A stretch of DNA of 64,000 nucleotides, taken from assembly GCF_003710865.1 (NCBI RefSeq), contig NZ_RHHO01000031.1, positions 62,001 to 126,000 on the forward strand. The letters run 5' to 3'. The position numbers were made by a program, and so were the translations under genes. The first letter of the stretch is position 1; every line of letters begins with the position of its first letter. The DNA is from Brevibacillus borstelensis. GTDB taxonomy: Bacteria > Bacillota > Bacilli > Brevibacillales > Brevibacillaceae. Under the pieces are notes generated by a model that was not told where the DNA came from, did not search any database, and saw only the letters and a list, made by a program, of their open reading frames with translations. Positions 52,285-60,658 of the stretch are shown here, piece by piece.

Positions 52285-53607
52285 TTAGCGCAACACTTTC
52301 GAGCCTTTGGGCAGTACGTCCTGACTTACCACATCGGCAAATGTTTCTCGTTTTACGACCAGTTCCGCCGTACCGTCATGAACAAAGACAACGGCGGGGC
52401 GCGGAATGCGATTGTAATTGTTGGACATGGCGTAGCCGTATGCGCCTGTGCTGCTGACAGCCAAAATGTCGCCGGCTTTCGCTCGAGGCAAGGCAATGTC
52501 CCTGATGAGCATGTCGCCGGTTTCGCAGCACTTTCCCGCGATGGAGACCGTTTCCGTGTCAGCCTCGTTCATCCGATTGGCAATTGCTGCTTCATACTGG
52601 GCCTGGTAGAGAGCCGGTCTCAGGTTGTCGGTCATCCCGCCATTGACAGCGACGTACTTGCGAACATTGGGAATTTCCTTTTGGGACCCGATGTGATACA
52701 AAGTGGTTCCTGCATCGCCGATAATGCTTCGGCCCGGCTCAATCCACAGCTCAGGCAGCGGCATTTGCCGGTCGGAAAGCTCGGCCCGAACCGCAGCCGT
52801 GATCGCTTTGACATAATCGCCCGGCGCCAGCGGTGTATCGCCTTCTACATAACGAATGCCAAACCCGCCGCCGACATTCAGCACTTGGGAAATAAAACCG
52901 AATTTTTCTTTGGCCTCTTCAAGCAATTCCACCAAACGTTTGATCGCGACCAAAAATCCGTCTGTTTCAAAAATCTGCGAACCGATATGGCTGTGGACAC
53001 CGAGCAGATGCAGCCACTTGCTTTCGTTCGCCTGGCGGATCGCTTCCAAAGCCTGCCCGCTCTTTACGTCAAACCCGAATTTCGAATCCTGCTGCCCAGT
53101 GGAGATGTACTCATGCGTATGCGCCTCTACGCCTGGCGTCACGCGCAGCAGTACAGCTACCTTCTCCTGTCTTTCCTCGCCGAGCTGGGCCAGCAGCGAA
53201 AGCTCATAAAAGTTGTCAACGACAAAGCAGCCGATCCGGGCATCCAGAGCCATCTCTATTTCTTCTATGGACTTGTTATTGCCATGAAAGTGGATACGCT
53301 CCACTGGGAAGCCAGCCTGGAGAGCCGTGAACAATTCTCCCCCCGACACGACGTCAAGGGACAGCCCTTCCTCTTCAATCAGCTTGCACATCGCCATCGT
53401 ACAAAACGCTTTGCTGGCGTATGCTACTTGAAATGAAAATCCCGATTCGCGAAAAGCGTCCACGAAGGCTCGACACTTGCTGCGAATCAGCGCTTCATCG
53501 TACACGTATAAAGGCGTTCCATACTCAGCAGCCAAATCCGTGACGTCGCAACCTCCAATTTCCAAGTGGCCCTTCTCATTGACTCGACTAGTTCCGTGTA
53601 GATACAT
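52285..53607 (-). CDS. lysA: diaminopimelate decarboxylase
   Basis: LysA converts meso-diaminopimelate to lysine, using PLP. The 440-residue enzyme has the PLP-lysine K66 in VAYASKAF, the glycine loop GGGFGIRY near residue 247 and the segment CCETGDML near residue 353 that supplies the partner-subunit Cys. The start is the ATG at 53607, eight bases after GGGGAGG. An upstream TTG in frame overlaps that site. It follows spoVAF on the same strand as in B. subtilis. No lysine riboswitch is seen upstream, only a hairpin at 53673-53698. Confidence 0.95.
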   Translation of the reverse strand: MYLHGTSRVNEKGHLEIGGCDVTDLAAEYGTPLYVYDEALIRSKCRAFVDAFRESGFSFQVAYASKAFCTMAMCKLIEEEGLSLDVVSGGELFTALQAGFPVERIHFHGNNKSIEEIEMALDARIGCFVVDNFYELSLLAQLGEERQEKVAVLLRVTPGVEAHTHEYISTGQQDSKFGFDVKSGQALEAIRQANESKWLHLLGVHSHIGSQIFETDGFLVAIKRLVELLEEAKEKFGFISQVLNVGGGFGIRYVEGDTPLAPGDYVKAITAAVRAELSDRQMPLPELWIEPGRSIIGDAGTTLYHIGSQKEIPNVRKYVAVNGGMTDNLRPALYQAQYEAAIANRMNEADTETVSIAGKCCETGDMLIRDIALPRAKAGDILAVSSTGAYGYAMSNNYNRIPRPAVVFVHDGTAELVVKRETFADVVSQDVLPKGSKVLR

Positions 53608-53672
53608 CCCCAAATCCTCCCCGATACGCTGCTGGATAAATGTTCGTGTAGCGCCGCTTCTCTATATAGAAA

Positions 53673-53698
53673 GGCAACTGTATGACCTTACAGTTGCC
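53673..53698 (-). terminator. hairpin between spoVAF and lysA
   Basis: GGCAACTGTA and TACAGTTGCC form a perfect 10-bp stem with a 6-base loop; on the minus strand TTTCT follows. It may end the spoVA transcript, though the T run is short. Confidence 0.55.
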
Positions 53699-53748
53699 AC
53701 CTCTACCTGCTTTGGCTTATCAATCAATTTACTATAATAAAGCGCATT

Positions 53749-53775
53749 TGACAATGGGTGAAGCCTTCATTGTCA
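53749..53775. promoter_or_regulatory. inverted repeat between spoVAF and lysA
   Basis: TGACAATG (53749-53756) and CATTGTCA (53768-53775) are exact inverted copies with 11 bases between. It lies just after the spoVAF stop and overlaps a possible lysA promoter (TTCACC with TATTAT at 17 bases, minus strand). Function unknown. Confidence 0.4.
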
Positions 53776-53781
53776 GAATAT

Positions 53782-55254
53782 TTATTGCCGGGAAGAGTTG
53801 GGTGAACGGACAATGCTCGGCCGTCTGTTTTTCATCGGGACAGCCATCCTCACCAAGATATCCTTCATGGCTTTAAAGTTGAAGGGAATGAACGGCCACA
53901 GATACGGCGTATCGAGAGAGCGTGTCACAGCGAGACCGATGAGAACGACAAGCAAGCCGATCATCAGACCCGCAGTCGAGAAAAATCCGACCATCAGGAT
54001 CAAGAATATCCGTACCAGCCGATTTGCCAAGCTCAGCTCGTAGCTGGGAGTCGCGAACATACCGACAGCTGCGACGGCCAGGTACAAAATGACTTCAGGG
54101 GCAAACAGCCCGACGTCGATGGCGACATCCCCGACCAAGATCGCAGCCAGCAGACCCATCGCGATTGACAGAGGGGAAGGCGTATGTATGGCAGCCATCC
54201 TCATCAGATCAAGTCCAACCTCCGCCATCAAAAATTGTGCCAGCAGCGGTATGCTCCCTTTGTCCTTGATCCCGATGAAATGCAGCGGTTCGGGGATGAG
54301 CGATGGATGCATGGCCAACAACAGCCAGACGGGGAGCAAAAATACCGAAGCAAAGATGCCAAAGAAACGCACCCAGCGAAGGTACGCTCCAACGACGGGG
54401 GTCTGTCTGTATTCTTCTGCGTGCTGTACATGGTGAAAATACGTGGCCGGTGTAATCATGACACTCGGCGAGGTATCCACGTAGATCAGCACATGCCCTT
54501 CCAGCAAATGGACGGCGGCCACATCCGGCCTCTCCGTATAGCGTACGAGCGGAAACGGATTAAAGGTCTTGCCGATGATGAACTCTTCCACCGTCTTCTC
54601 GGCCATCGGGATGCCGTCAATCTGGATATTTTGCAGCCGGTGTTTTAATTTATCAATCAGCTCTGTATTGGCCACACCCTTGATATAGGCGATGGCTACA
54701 TCCGTTTTTGTCCTTTCTCCGATTTGCATGATCTCAAACCGCAAGCGTTCATCCCGGATACGCCTGCGTGTCAGTACGGTGTTGAGCACAAGCGTTTCGG
54801 TAAAACCGTCATGCGCACCGCGTACAATCCGTTCCGTATCCGGCTCCTCTGGCGAGCGTGTCGGCAACACTTTTGCGTCCATGATGATGGCATTGTGTGA
54901 ACCTTCGATGACGAGTCCGACCTGACCGACGAGCAGTTTATCGATGAACTCATTTGCCGTTGCCACCTTGGCCATTTGAAAGTAAGGAATATATCTGTGG
55001 TACAAGTGCTCAAAAACATCGGCAGGCAGCTCTCTCTCCCGCAAGTCATTCAAATCCCGGAGAACCTGCGTAATGATGTTGTCGCTCGCAAAGCCATTGA
55101 TGTAGTACAACAAAATGCGAGTCCGGCCAACTGTAAATTCGTGAACCCCGACGTCAAAGCTAACTCCAATGCCAAGCTTGTCGTTTAGGTATTCCTTGTT
55201 TTCATCCAGATCTTCCACGATCAGCCGCTTCTTCTCACTCTTGGTTTCCGGCAT
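53782..55254 (-). CDS. spoVAF: stage V sporulation protein AF
   Basis: SpoVAF is a GerA-type inner-membrane protein of the spore. The 490-residue protein has a soluble N-terminal domain (to about residue 280, with the GerA-like EGSHNAIIMDAKVLPTRSPEEPDTERIVRGAHDGF region) and then about five helices in the C-terminal half, with RWVRFFGIFASVFLLPVW. The ATG follows AAAGGAG and overlaps the spoVAEA stop by 20 bases. It is last in the spoVA operon, as in B. subtilis. Confidence 0.94.
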   Translation of the reverse strand: MPETKSEKKRLIVEDLDENKEYLNDKLGIGVSFDVGVHEFTVGRTRILLYYINGFASDNIITQVLRDLNDLRERELPADVFEHLYHRYIPYFQMAKVATANEFIDKLLVGQVGLVIEGSHNAIIMDAKVLPTRSPEEPDTERIVRGAHDGFTETLVLNTVLTRRRIRDERLRFEIMQIGERTKTDVAIAYIKGVANTELIDKLKHRLQNIQIDGIPMAEKTVEEFIIGKTFNPFPLVRYTERPDVAAVHLLEGHVLIYVDTSPSVMITPATYFHHVQHAEEYRQTPVVGAYLRWVRFFGIFASVFLLPVWLLLAMHPSLIPEPLHFIGIKDKGSIPLLAQFLMAEVGLDLMRMAAIHTPSPLSIAMGLLAAILVGDVAIDVGLFAPEVILYLAVAAVGMFATPSYELSLANRLVRIFLILMVGFFSTAGLMIGLLVVLIGLAVTRSLDTPYLWPFIPFNFKAMKDILVRMAVPMKNRRPSIVRSPNSSRQ

Positions 55255-55822
55255 GGAACCCGCTCCTTTCCAATATCCAATTCACTGCAGCCATGGTAAT
55301 CGGGCAACCATTGCGCAAGCTGTCCCTCCCTTGCATTTTTCCAATATCGCCGATTCCGATGATATTGGGCACATTAAGCTTGTTCAGGATATCGACGGTA
55401 TCTCCGTAGATTCGGTTCTCCAGCTCTGTTTCCGCATAACCGTGTTTGTCAACAGCCTCATTGACAATCCGGCCGAGGTTGTCCACGGAAACCTTGACCG
55501 CAGCCCCGTTCACCCACTTTGTATTGGATGCCACTGCAATCGCACCCAGCACTTCGATATCGGGATGTTTGACAACGTATTCGATTGCCTGCTCTCCGCG
55601 GCCCCGGCCCCTGTCTCCGTTGTCGTCAAACATGATCAGAACGGGGTCTTGCGGCGTCATTTTGATCAGCTCGACCATTTGGCTTCCGCTCAGCGGCGTC
55701 GGATTCCCCGCCGACAACGAAACCGCTCGTCCCCCAATCTTTCTGGCTATCATTTCTACCACTCTTTGCGCTACATGATCACCGTCTGTGATCAGAATGA
55801 CCTTCCGTCGCTTTTCTGGCAT
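55235..55822 (-). CDS. spoVAEA: stage V sporulation protein AEa
   Basis: SpoVAEa is a soluble outer-face component of the spore DPA channel complex. The 195-residue protein begins KRRKVILITDGDH and has the DNGDRGRGRGEQAIEYVV stretch near residue 70. It has no signal or membrane helix. ATG follows GGGGAGAGG. Start is 30 bases after the spoVAEB stop and it overlaps spoVAF by 20. Confidence 0.93.
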   Translation of the reverse strand: MPEKRRKVILITDGDHVAQRVVEMIARKIGGRAVSLSAGNPTPLSGSQMVELIKMTPQDPVLIMFDDNGDRGRGRGEQAIEYVVKHPDIEVLGAIAVASNTKWVNGAAVKVSVDNLGRIVNEAVDKHGYAETELENRIYGDTVDILNKLNVPNIIGIGDIGKMQGRDSLRNGCPITMAAVNWILERSGFHAGNQE

Positions 55823-55852
55823 GCACCTCTCCCCTTCCTCTTCACGGGGGGA

Positions 55853-56203
55853 TCATCCCTTTGGTTTAAAGACTAGCGACGCCAGGAACCCGAACGCGAT
55901 AGCGGCGGAGATGCCCGCACTCGTAACTTCAAAGATTCCCGTAACGACTCCGATCAGGCCGTGCTGCTCCGCTTCCGATATGGCGCCATGGTATAGGGAA
56001 TGGCCGAAGCTGGTGATCGGAACAGTCGCTCCCGCACCGGCAAAATCAATCAACTTGTCATAGACGCCAATAAAATCGAGCGCAACCCCGGCGACGACCA
56101 GCGTGCTCATCACGTGGGCGGGGGTCAGCTTCGCCACGTCCAGCAACAACTGACCGATCACGCAAATCAATCCGCCAACAACAAAGGCGATCACATATTC
56201 CAT
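55853..56203 (-). CDS. spoVAEB: stage V sporulation protein AEb
   Basis: SpoVAEb is a small inner-membrane protein of the DPA transport system. The 116-residue protein has four helices and the pattern [11 protein letters not shown] ... [12 protein letters not shown]. It resembles SpoVAC in this window. The ATG at 56201-56203 overlaps the spoVAD stop (ATGA) and has GAGGAGGAAG upstream. A longer frame upstream is inside spoVAD. Confidence 0.93.
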   Translation of the reverse strand: MEYVIAFVVGGLICVIGQLLLDVAKLTPAHVMSTLVVAGVALDFIGVYDKLIDFAGAGATVPITSFGHSLYHGAISEAEQHGLIGVVTGIFEVTSAGISAAIAFGFLASLVFKPKG

Positions 56204-57231
56204 CAGCTTCCTCCTCCTTCTATCGAAACCGCATGGGCTATGCAGGGAATGGAGTTGCCCTGCTGATAGCTGACCGGGCTTAGCAATGCACCAGTTGCAC
56301 ATACCAAAACCTTGTTTAGCTTTCCTTTGTTCAACTGGTCCATGATATAGCTGTACGTCACTACTGCACTGCTGGCACATCCGCTGCCGCCGGCAAAAAC
56401 CTCCTGATCCGGCGAGTACACCATCAGACCGCAGTCGTTGTAAACCCGGTCCAAATCGTACCCATCCATTTTCATCAGGTCCTTGAGGATGGGAAATCCG
56501 ACGGCTGCGAGATCTCCTGTTACAATCAAATCGTAATCATTCGGATTGCGGCCGGTATCCTTGAAATGTGTCTGCAAGGTAGATGCTGCAGCAGGCGCCA
56601 TCGCCGATCCCATGTCAAATGGGTCTTTAATCCCCATATCGACGACTTTGCCGATCGTGGCGTACGTAATCCGCGGCCCGCTCCCGCCAGTACCGACAAC
56701 GGCAGCACCCGCTCCTGTCACCGTCCATTGTGCCGATGGCGGCTTCTGTCCGCCGTACTCGGTTGGATAACGGTATTGCCGCTCGGCTGTCGCATTGTGG
56801 CTGCTGCAAGCGGCTAATGCTTTATTCGCATACCCGGCGTTGATCTGGGCAGCGGCATTGGCCAGGGTGAGCATCGAAGTCGAGCAAGCCCCGTACATGC
56901 CCATGAGCGGAATCGACACCTTCTCGGCAGTAAAGCTGGTCGTAATGTTTTGGTTCAGCAAATCCCCGGCGAAAAACACGTCAATGTCCTGTCCGCTCAG
57001 ATTCGCTTTGTCCAAAGCAAGATTAACGGCATCCTCCAGCAGCTGTCTTTCCGCGTTCTCCCACGAGTCCTGTCCGGCATACATATCGTCGTAGACCTTG
57101 TCGAACAAGGCTCCCAGAGGTCCCTCCCCTTCTTTTGGACCGACAGCAGTGGCTGTTGATAGAATGCGGACGTCATTCGGGAAGTGCCAGGTCTGCCGGC
57201 TTACCCGAAAATCGCTGGATCCATTATTCAT
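56203..57231 (-). CDS. spoVAD: stage V sporulation protein AD
   Basis: SpoVAD binds dipicolinate directly and guides it into the spore. The 342-residue protein has a thiolase-like fold with [18 protein letters not shown] near residue 124, where the Cys is thiolase-like, and NTSFTAEK. The true catalytic role is lost in this family. The start ATG at 57231 follows GAGGGGAG; the frame begins ten codons earlier inside the spoVAC region. It is between spoVAC and spoVAEB. Confidence 0.94.
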   Translation of the reverse strand: MNNGSSDFRVSRQTWHFPNDVRILSTATAVGPKEGEGPLGALFDKVYDDMYAGQDSWENAERQLLEDAVNLALDKANLSGQDIDVFFAGDLLNQNITTSFTAEKVSIPLMGMYGACSTSMLTLANAAAQINAGYANKALAACSSHNATAERQYRYPTEYGGQKPPSAQWTVTGAGAAVVGTGGSGPRITYATIGKVVDMGIKDPFDMGSAMAPAAASTLQTHFKDTGRNPNDYDLIVTGDLAAVGFPILKDLMKMDGYDLDRVYNDCGLMVYSPDQEVFAGGSGCASSAVVTYSYIMDQLNKGKLNKVLVCATGALLSPVSYQQGNSIPCIAHAVSIEGGGS

Positions 57232-57242
57232 AGCAGCTCCCC

Positions 57243-57722
57243 TCACACGATCATCTTCCAAACCGTTTTCAACACGCCGGCTATGAAAGCGGCGACCACG
57301 CCAAAAACAATGACGGAGCCGGCCAGCTTAAACATATTTCCTCCTACTCCAAGAACGAATCCTTCGCTTCGATGCTCAATCGCTGCAGAAGCGATCGAGT
57401 TGGCGAATCCGGTGACAGGTACCGCTGAGCCCGCACCTGCGTACTGTCCAATATTGTCGTAAATGCCTAGTCCGGTCAGAAGCACAGAGAGGAAAATGAG
57501 CGTGGCAACGGTAGGATTGCTCGCAGCCTTTTCCGAAAATCCGAAGAAGTTGATATAGATGTTTTGCAGCACCTGGCCCAGCAGACAGATGGCCCCCCCA
57601 ACCCAAAAAGCGCGTATCGAATTGAGCAGGACGTTCCGTTTTGGCTGGTACTTCGCCGCCTGCTGCTGATAGAGCTGCTTCGTCATTTGATTCGAACCAT
57701 TGGACTTCGATTTTGTCGCCAT
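57243..57722 (-). CDS. spoVAC: stage V sporulation protein AC
   Basis: SpoVAC is a mechanosensitive-type channel for Ca-DPA release and uptake. The 159-residue protein has a basic hydrophilic start (to about residue 38), then four helices with GGAICLLGQVLQNIY and GAGSAVPVTGFANS. ATG follows GGGAGGAAC. It lies 102 bases after the spoVAB stop, a larger gap than the others, but no terminator is seen there. Confidence 0.94.
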   Translation of the reverse strand: MATKSKSNGSNQMTKQLYQQQAAKYQPKRNVLLNSIRAFWVGGAICLLGQVLQNIYINFFGFSEKAASNPTVATLIFLSVLLTGLGIYDNIGQYAGAGSAVPVTGFANSIASAAIEHRSEGFVLGVGGNMFKLAGSVIVFGVVAAFIAGVLKTVWKMIV

Positions 57723-57824
57723 CTTTGTTCCTCCCACTCGTCCTGTCTGGTCAACATACTCACATATCCATATCTTGTCTCCTCGTCTCCATTCTATGAA
57801 TGGCTGAATTTACCAGTCGGCGGG

Positions 57825-58247
57825 TCAAAGCTTCAGCCACCACTGAAGAAGAGATCCGATGATTTTCCCGAGAACCATCGCCATCAACAAGAAAATCAAT
57901 TTCGAGTCCATGTTGAGCCTTTTTGCCAAGATCGGAAAGACGTTGAGTGCTTCGGTCAGTCCGGCGGCCAATGTGCCTACGAAGACACCTGCAAATACGC
58001 CGTAGATAGAAGTAAACAAGATAGGCAATGCGGCCACCCATTGAAAAAAATCGGCCAGCGTAAAAAACAGAGCGCCGCTAACCAGTGACCATTCCAATGC
58101 TCGTATGTAGCGATGCGCGTTGGTGAGCTGAGCCAGCCGGGGGATAATGTCCAGAACCGTAATAAAAGCAACGAACCCGCTGCCTACAGCGAGCCCTCCA
58201 CCCAGTCCGATGATTGCCAGCAAGATATGCTGCCACAAGCTGCTCAT
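57825..58247 (-). CDS. spoVAB: stage V sporulation protein AB
   Basis: SpoVAB is a polytopic membrane component of the DPA system. The 140-residue protein has four helices, with GLGGGLAVGSGFVAFITVLDIIPR near the start. The ATG overlaps the spoVAA stop by four bases (ATGA). Length matches B. subtilis (141). Its exact part in the channel is not known. Confidence 0.92.
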   Translation of the reverse strand: MSSLWQHILLAIIGLGGGLAVGSGFVAFITVLDIIPRLAQLTNAHRYIRALEWSLVSGALFFTLADFFQWVAALPILFTSIYGVFAGVFVGTLAAGLTEALNVFPILAKRLNMDSKLIFLLMAMVLGKIIGSLLQWWLKL

Positions 58248-58858
58248 GGCTTGATCCGCTCATTCTCCTTATTTTCATGCTGAATGTAATACTGATCGAG
58301 ATTTTGCTGGTACAAGAACAGCTCAACCTCCAACGGACTGGGTTCTTCGTTGATTCGCTTCTGAAAAATATGGTTGAAAAACAGGATCATCCCCAGACCA
58401 ATCCCGATGGAATAAGGGATTTGCAACCAAAGGGGCTGGTCGCTTGCCTGTCCGGTGATCAAATAGTGGATGCGCTGATGGACCTGCAGCATGCTGACGT
58501 CCGTGTGGAAGTTCATAATCGCAAGACCGGCACCGACGAAGAGCAGGACCCATACCAGTGTAACCATGAGGAGATTTGCCTTTTTGCGAGGGTTCAAAAC
58601 TTCTACGACAATATGAGCCGCGCCCTGTACCTCCAATGCCAGCTCGGGGTGCACGCGCCGGATTTGTTTGATGACCTGCATAATATCAATGATAATGAGG
58701 TTTCCATCAGCAGGTTTCACCTGATAGACAGGCAGACGGGCCAATGCTTTTTCACGGTCGCCATCCCAATACAACTGGCAAATATCTCCCAGCGTAATCG
58801 TCGCGTTCGGCTTGACAGCCAACCGTTTGCGCAGCTTGAGAAACAGCGGCTGGTTCAT
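58244..58858 (-). CDS. spoVAA: stage V sporulation protein AA
   Basis: SpoVAA starts the spoVA operon. The 204-residue protein has a soluble N-terminal domain (about residues 1-85) and two membrane helices near 98-115 and 145-165. The segment MTVTVLVWVLLFVGAGLAIMNFH-like helix, with NFHTDVSML following, is typical. ATG follows AAAGGAGGGGG. A SigG-type promoter is about 35 bp upstream. Confidence 0.92.
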   Translation of the reverse strand: MNQPLFLKLRKRLAVKPNATITLGDICQLYWDGDREKALARLPVYQVKPADGNLIIIDIMQVIKQIRRVHPELALEVQGAAHIVVEVLNPRKKANLLMVTLVWVLLFVGAGLAIMNFHTDVSMLQVHQRIHYLITGQASDQPLWLQIPYSIGIGLGMILFFNHIFQKRINEEPSPLEVELFLYQQNLDQYYIQHENKENERIKP

Positions 58859-58890
58859 CTGCTCCCCCTCCTTTCAAAGACTATGTCCTG

Positions 58891-58919
58891 CTAGTATGTG
58901 CGTGTGGACAAAAGCCATG
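58891..58919 (-). promoter_or_regulatory. SigG-type promoter for the spoVA operon
   Basis: On the minus strand GCATG (58915-58919) fits the -35 GHATR and CATACTA (58891-58897) fits the -10 CATNHTA exactly, with 17 bases between. B. subtilis spoVA is SigG-dependent. Confidence 0.7.
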
Positions 58920-58925
58920 CACATA

Positions 58926-58964
58926 AGAAAAGACCAGGCTGAGCTAATGCTCAATCTGGTCTTT
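58926..58964 (-). terminator. terminator overlapping the sigF 3' end
   Basis: On the minus strand AAAGACCAG and CTGGTCTTT pair, with inner GAGC/GCTC, and TTTTC follows. The left arm lies inside the last codons of sigF, and the stop codon is in the loop region. Confidence 0.85.
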
Positions 58965-59699
58965 GATCGTTTGCAGGATTCGCTTTTCCAACCGGGACAC
59001 CTGGACCTGAGATATACCCAGCCGCTCAGCCACCTCTGATTGGGTCTGATCCTTGTAATAGCGCAAGTAGACAATCAGCTGTTCTCTTTCTGTCAAACGG
59101 CTGATCGCATCCTTCAGCGCGATTTTTTCAAACCATTTGTTGACACTTTCATCTGCGATCTGGTCAATCAGTGTAATCGGATCGCCATCATTTTCAAATA
59201 CAGTTTCATGGATCGACGAAGGGGCCCTGCTTGCCTCCTGGGCAAACACCACTTCCTCCGGTGTAATTCCTACCGCTTCCGCCACTTCAGAGATCGTAGG
59301 AGCCCGTCCGAACTGCTTGTACAGCTCGTCTTTCGCCCGCCTTACCCTGTTTGCGGTTTCCTTTAGCGACCTGCTTACTTTTACAGTGCCGTCGTCCCGC
59401 AAAAAGCGCTGTATCTCACCGATGATCATGGGAACGGCATACGTGGAGAACTTCACATCGTAATTCAGGTCGAACTTGTCCACGGCTTTCAAAAGTCCGA
59501 TACACCCGATCTGAAACAGGTCGTCGGCTTCATAACCACGATTGATGAAACGCTGAACAACTGACCAGACAAGCCGAATATTGCTGTTTACAAGCAGCTC
59601 TCGCGCTTGTGCATCCCCATCCTGGCTCTGGGCAATCAGTTCTTTTACTTGGTCGTTGGTAAGAAACGGCTGACTGGCGTTTTTAATATCGGCACCCAT
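58944..59699 (-). CDS. sigF: RNA polymerase sporulation sigma factor SigF
   Basis: SigF is the first forespore-specific sigma factor. The 251-residue protein has region 2 (LFQIGCIGLLKAVDKFD...FSTYAVPMIIGEIQRFLRDD), region 3 and region 4 (LGISQVQVSRLEKRIL) with the helix-turn-helix. The start is the ATG at 59699, eight bases after AGGAG; a GTG two codons earlier is too close to it. It is third in spoIIAA-spoIIAB-sigF and ends in its own terminator. Confidence 0.96.
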   Translation of the reverse strand: MGADIKNASQPFLTNDQVKELIAQSQDGDAQARELLVNSNIRLVWSVVQRFINRGYEADDLFQIGCIGLLKAVDKFDLNYDVKFSTYAVPMIIGEIQRFLRDDGTVKVSRSLKETANRVRRAKDELYKQFGRAPTISEVAEAVGITPEEVVFAQEASRAPSSIHETVFENDGDPITLIDQIADESVNKWFEKIALKDAISRLTEREQLIVYLRYYKDQTQSEVAERLGISQVQVSRLEKRILQTIKDQIEH

Positions 59700-59710
59700 A
59701 GGCACTACTC

Positions 59711-60160
59711 CTAATTCTGTAATGCTTTGGCAAAGGAAAGGCGTTTTGTCAGGCGGACAGTCGTCCCTTTCCCGACAGCAGTTGCCACTTCAAGCGAGTC
59801 CATAAAATTTTCCATAATCGTAAAGCCCATTCCCGAACGCTCCAGCTCGGGCTTGCTGGTGAACAGCGGCTGCATTGCCTGGTCGACGTCCTCGATTCCC
59901 TTGCCTTCATCCTCCACTACCAATTCCACGACACCCTCATCGATGCTGACCGAGATGCGGACAACACCATCCGGGTTTTCGTCGTACCCGTGGATGATGG
60001 AATTGGTCACTGCTTCCGAAACAACGGTCTTGATCTCTTCCAGTTCCTCAACCGAGATGTCAAGCTGAGAGATGAACGAGGCAACCGCGACGCGGGCGAA
60101 CGCTTCATTCTGACTTACGGCAGCAAACGCCACGCTCATAAAATTGCGTTTGGCCATCAT
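59711..60160 (-). CDS. spoIIAB: anti-sigma F factor SpoIIAB
   Basis: SpoIIAB binds SigF with ATP and phosphorylates SpoIIAA. The 149-residue GHKL kinase has the N-box [11 protein letters not shown] (N53), the G1 box [10 protein letters not shown] and the lid motif [13 protein letters not shown]. Two adjacent ATGs (60155-60160) both fit; the first overlaps the spoIIAA stop as TAATG. GGGGGTGG lies upstream. The sigF start is 11 bases after its stop. Confidence 0.96.
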   Translation of the reverse strand: MMAKRNFMSVAFAAVSQNEAFARVAVASFISQLDISVEELEEIKTVVSEAVTNSIIHGYDENPDGVVRISVSIDEGVVELVVEDEGKGIEDVDQAMQPLFTSKPELERSGMGFTIMENFMDSLEVATAVGKGTTVRLTKRLSFAKALQN

Positions 60161-60510
60161 TACGCCACCCCCAATACGTGCAGTGCTTCCGCTTCGTTCT
60201 CGCGAAACTTGATCACCTTAAACAGCCCGGACATCTCGAAAATCCGGTAGATGGTTGGATTGATCGAGCACACCACCATTTCACCGGAGCGAGCCGAAAT
60301 CTGCTTGTACCGCCCCAGGATGACTCCAATGCCGGAGCTGTCCATAAATGAGAGCTCTGCCAGGCTGAGCACGATATGGCGAATAGACGATTGGCGCAAA
60401 AGGTCGTCTACTTTCCCGCGCAATTCCTCTGCTGTATGATGGTCCAGTTCTCCTTGCAAACGGACAACCAAGACGTCCTGTTTTGTTTCCATGATGATGC
60501 GTAGACTCAT
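60160..60510 (-). CDS. spoIIAA: anti-anti-sigma factor SpoIIAA
   Basis: SpoIIAA frees SigF by binding SpoIIAB when dephosphorylated by SpoIIE. The 116-residue STAS protein has the phosphorylated serine S58 in [16 protein letters not shown], with D57, at the same number as in B. subtilis. The [13 protein letters not shown] segment is also kept. ATG follows AAGGAG at a wide spacing. A SigH-like promoter lies about 35 bp upstream. Confidence 0.96.
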   Translation of the reverse strand: MSLRIIMETKQDVLVVRLQGELDHHTAEELRGKVDDLLRQSSIRHIVLSLAELSFMDSSGIGVILGRYKQISARSGEMVVCSINPTIYRIFEMSGLFKVIKFRENEAEALHVLGVA

Positions 60511-60544
60511 GGCTGAAACACTCCTTCATCCCGTAGTACACTCT

Positions 60545-60575
60545 CATTTCTTCTCTCTCTGTTCCATTTCCTGCC
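60545..60575 (-). promoter_or_regulatory. SigH-like promoter for the spoIIA operon
   Basis: On the minus strand GGCAGGAAAT (60566-60575) matches the SigH -35 RNNAGGAWWW. GAAGAAATG (60545-60553) is a near match to RNNGAATWW, with 12 bases between. B. subtilis spoIIA is SigH-dependent. Confidence 0.5.
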
Positions 60576-60590
60576 AGCCGACAAAAGAAC

Positions 60591-60635
60591 AAAAAAATCG
60601 AGCGGCCACATGGTACAATTCGAGGCAACTCGATT
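60591..60635 (-). terminator. weak terminator between dacF and spoIIAA
   Basis: On the minus strand AATCGAG and CTCGATT pair across a 26-base loop and a seven-T run follows. Late read-through into spoIIA, known in B. subtilis, remains possible. Confidence 0.55.
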
Positions 60636-60658
60636 CTTTTCGCGTTCTCGCTGTCAGG

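Noticed and set aside
53660..53720. Possible lysine riboswitch before lysA
   Set aside because: Only the first dozen bases resemble the L-box; the rest is one simple hairpin, far shorter than the roughly 170-base element.
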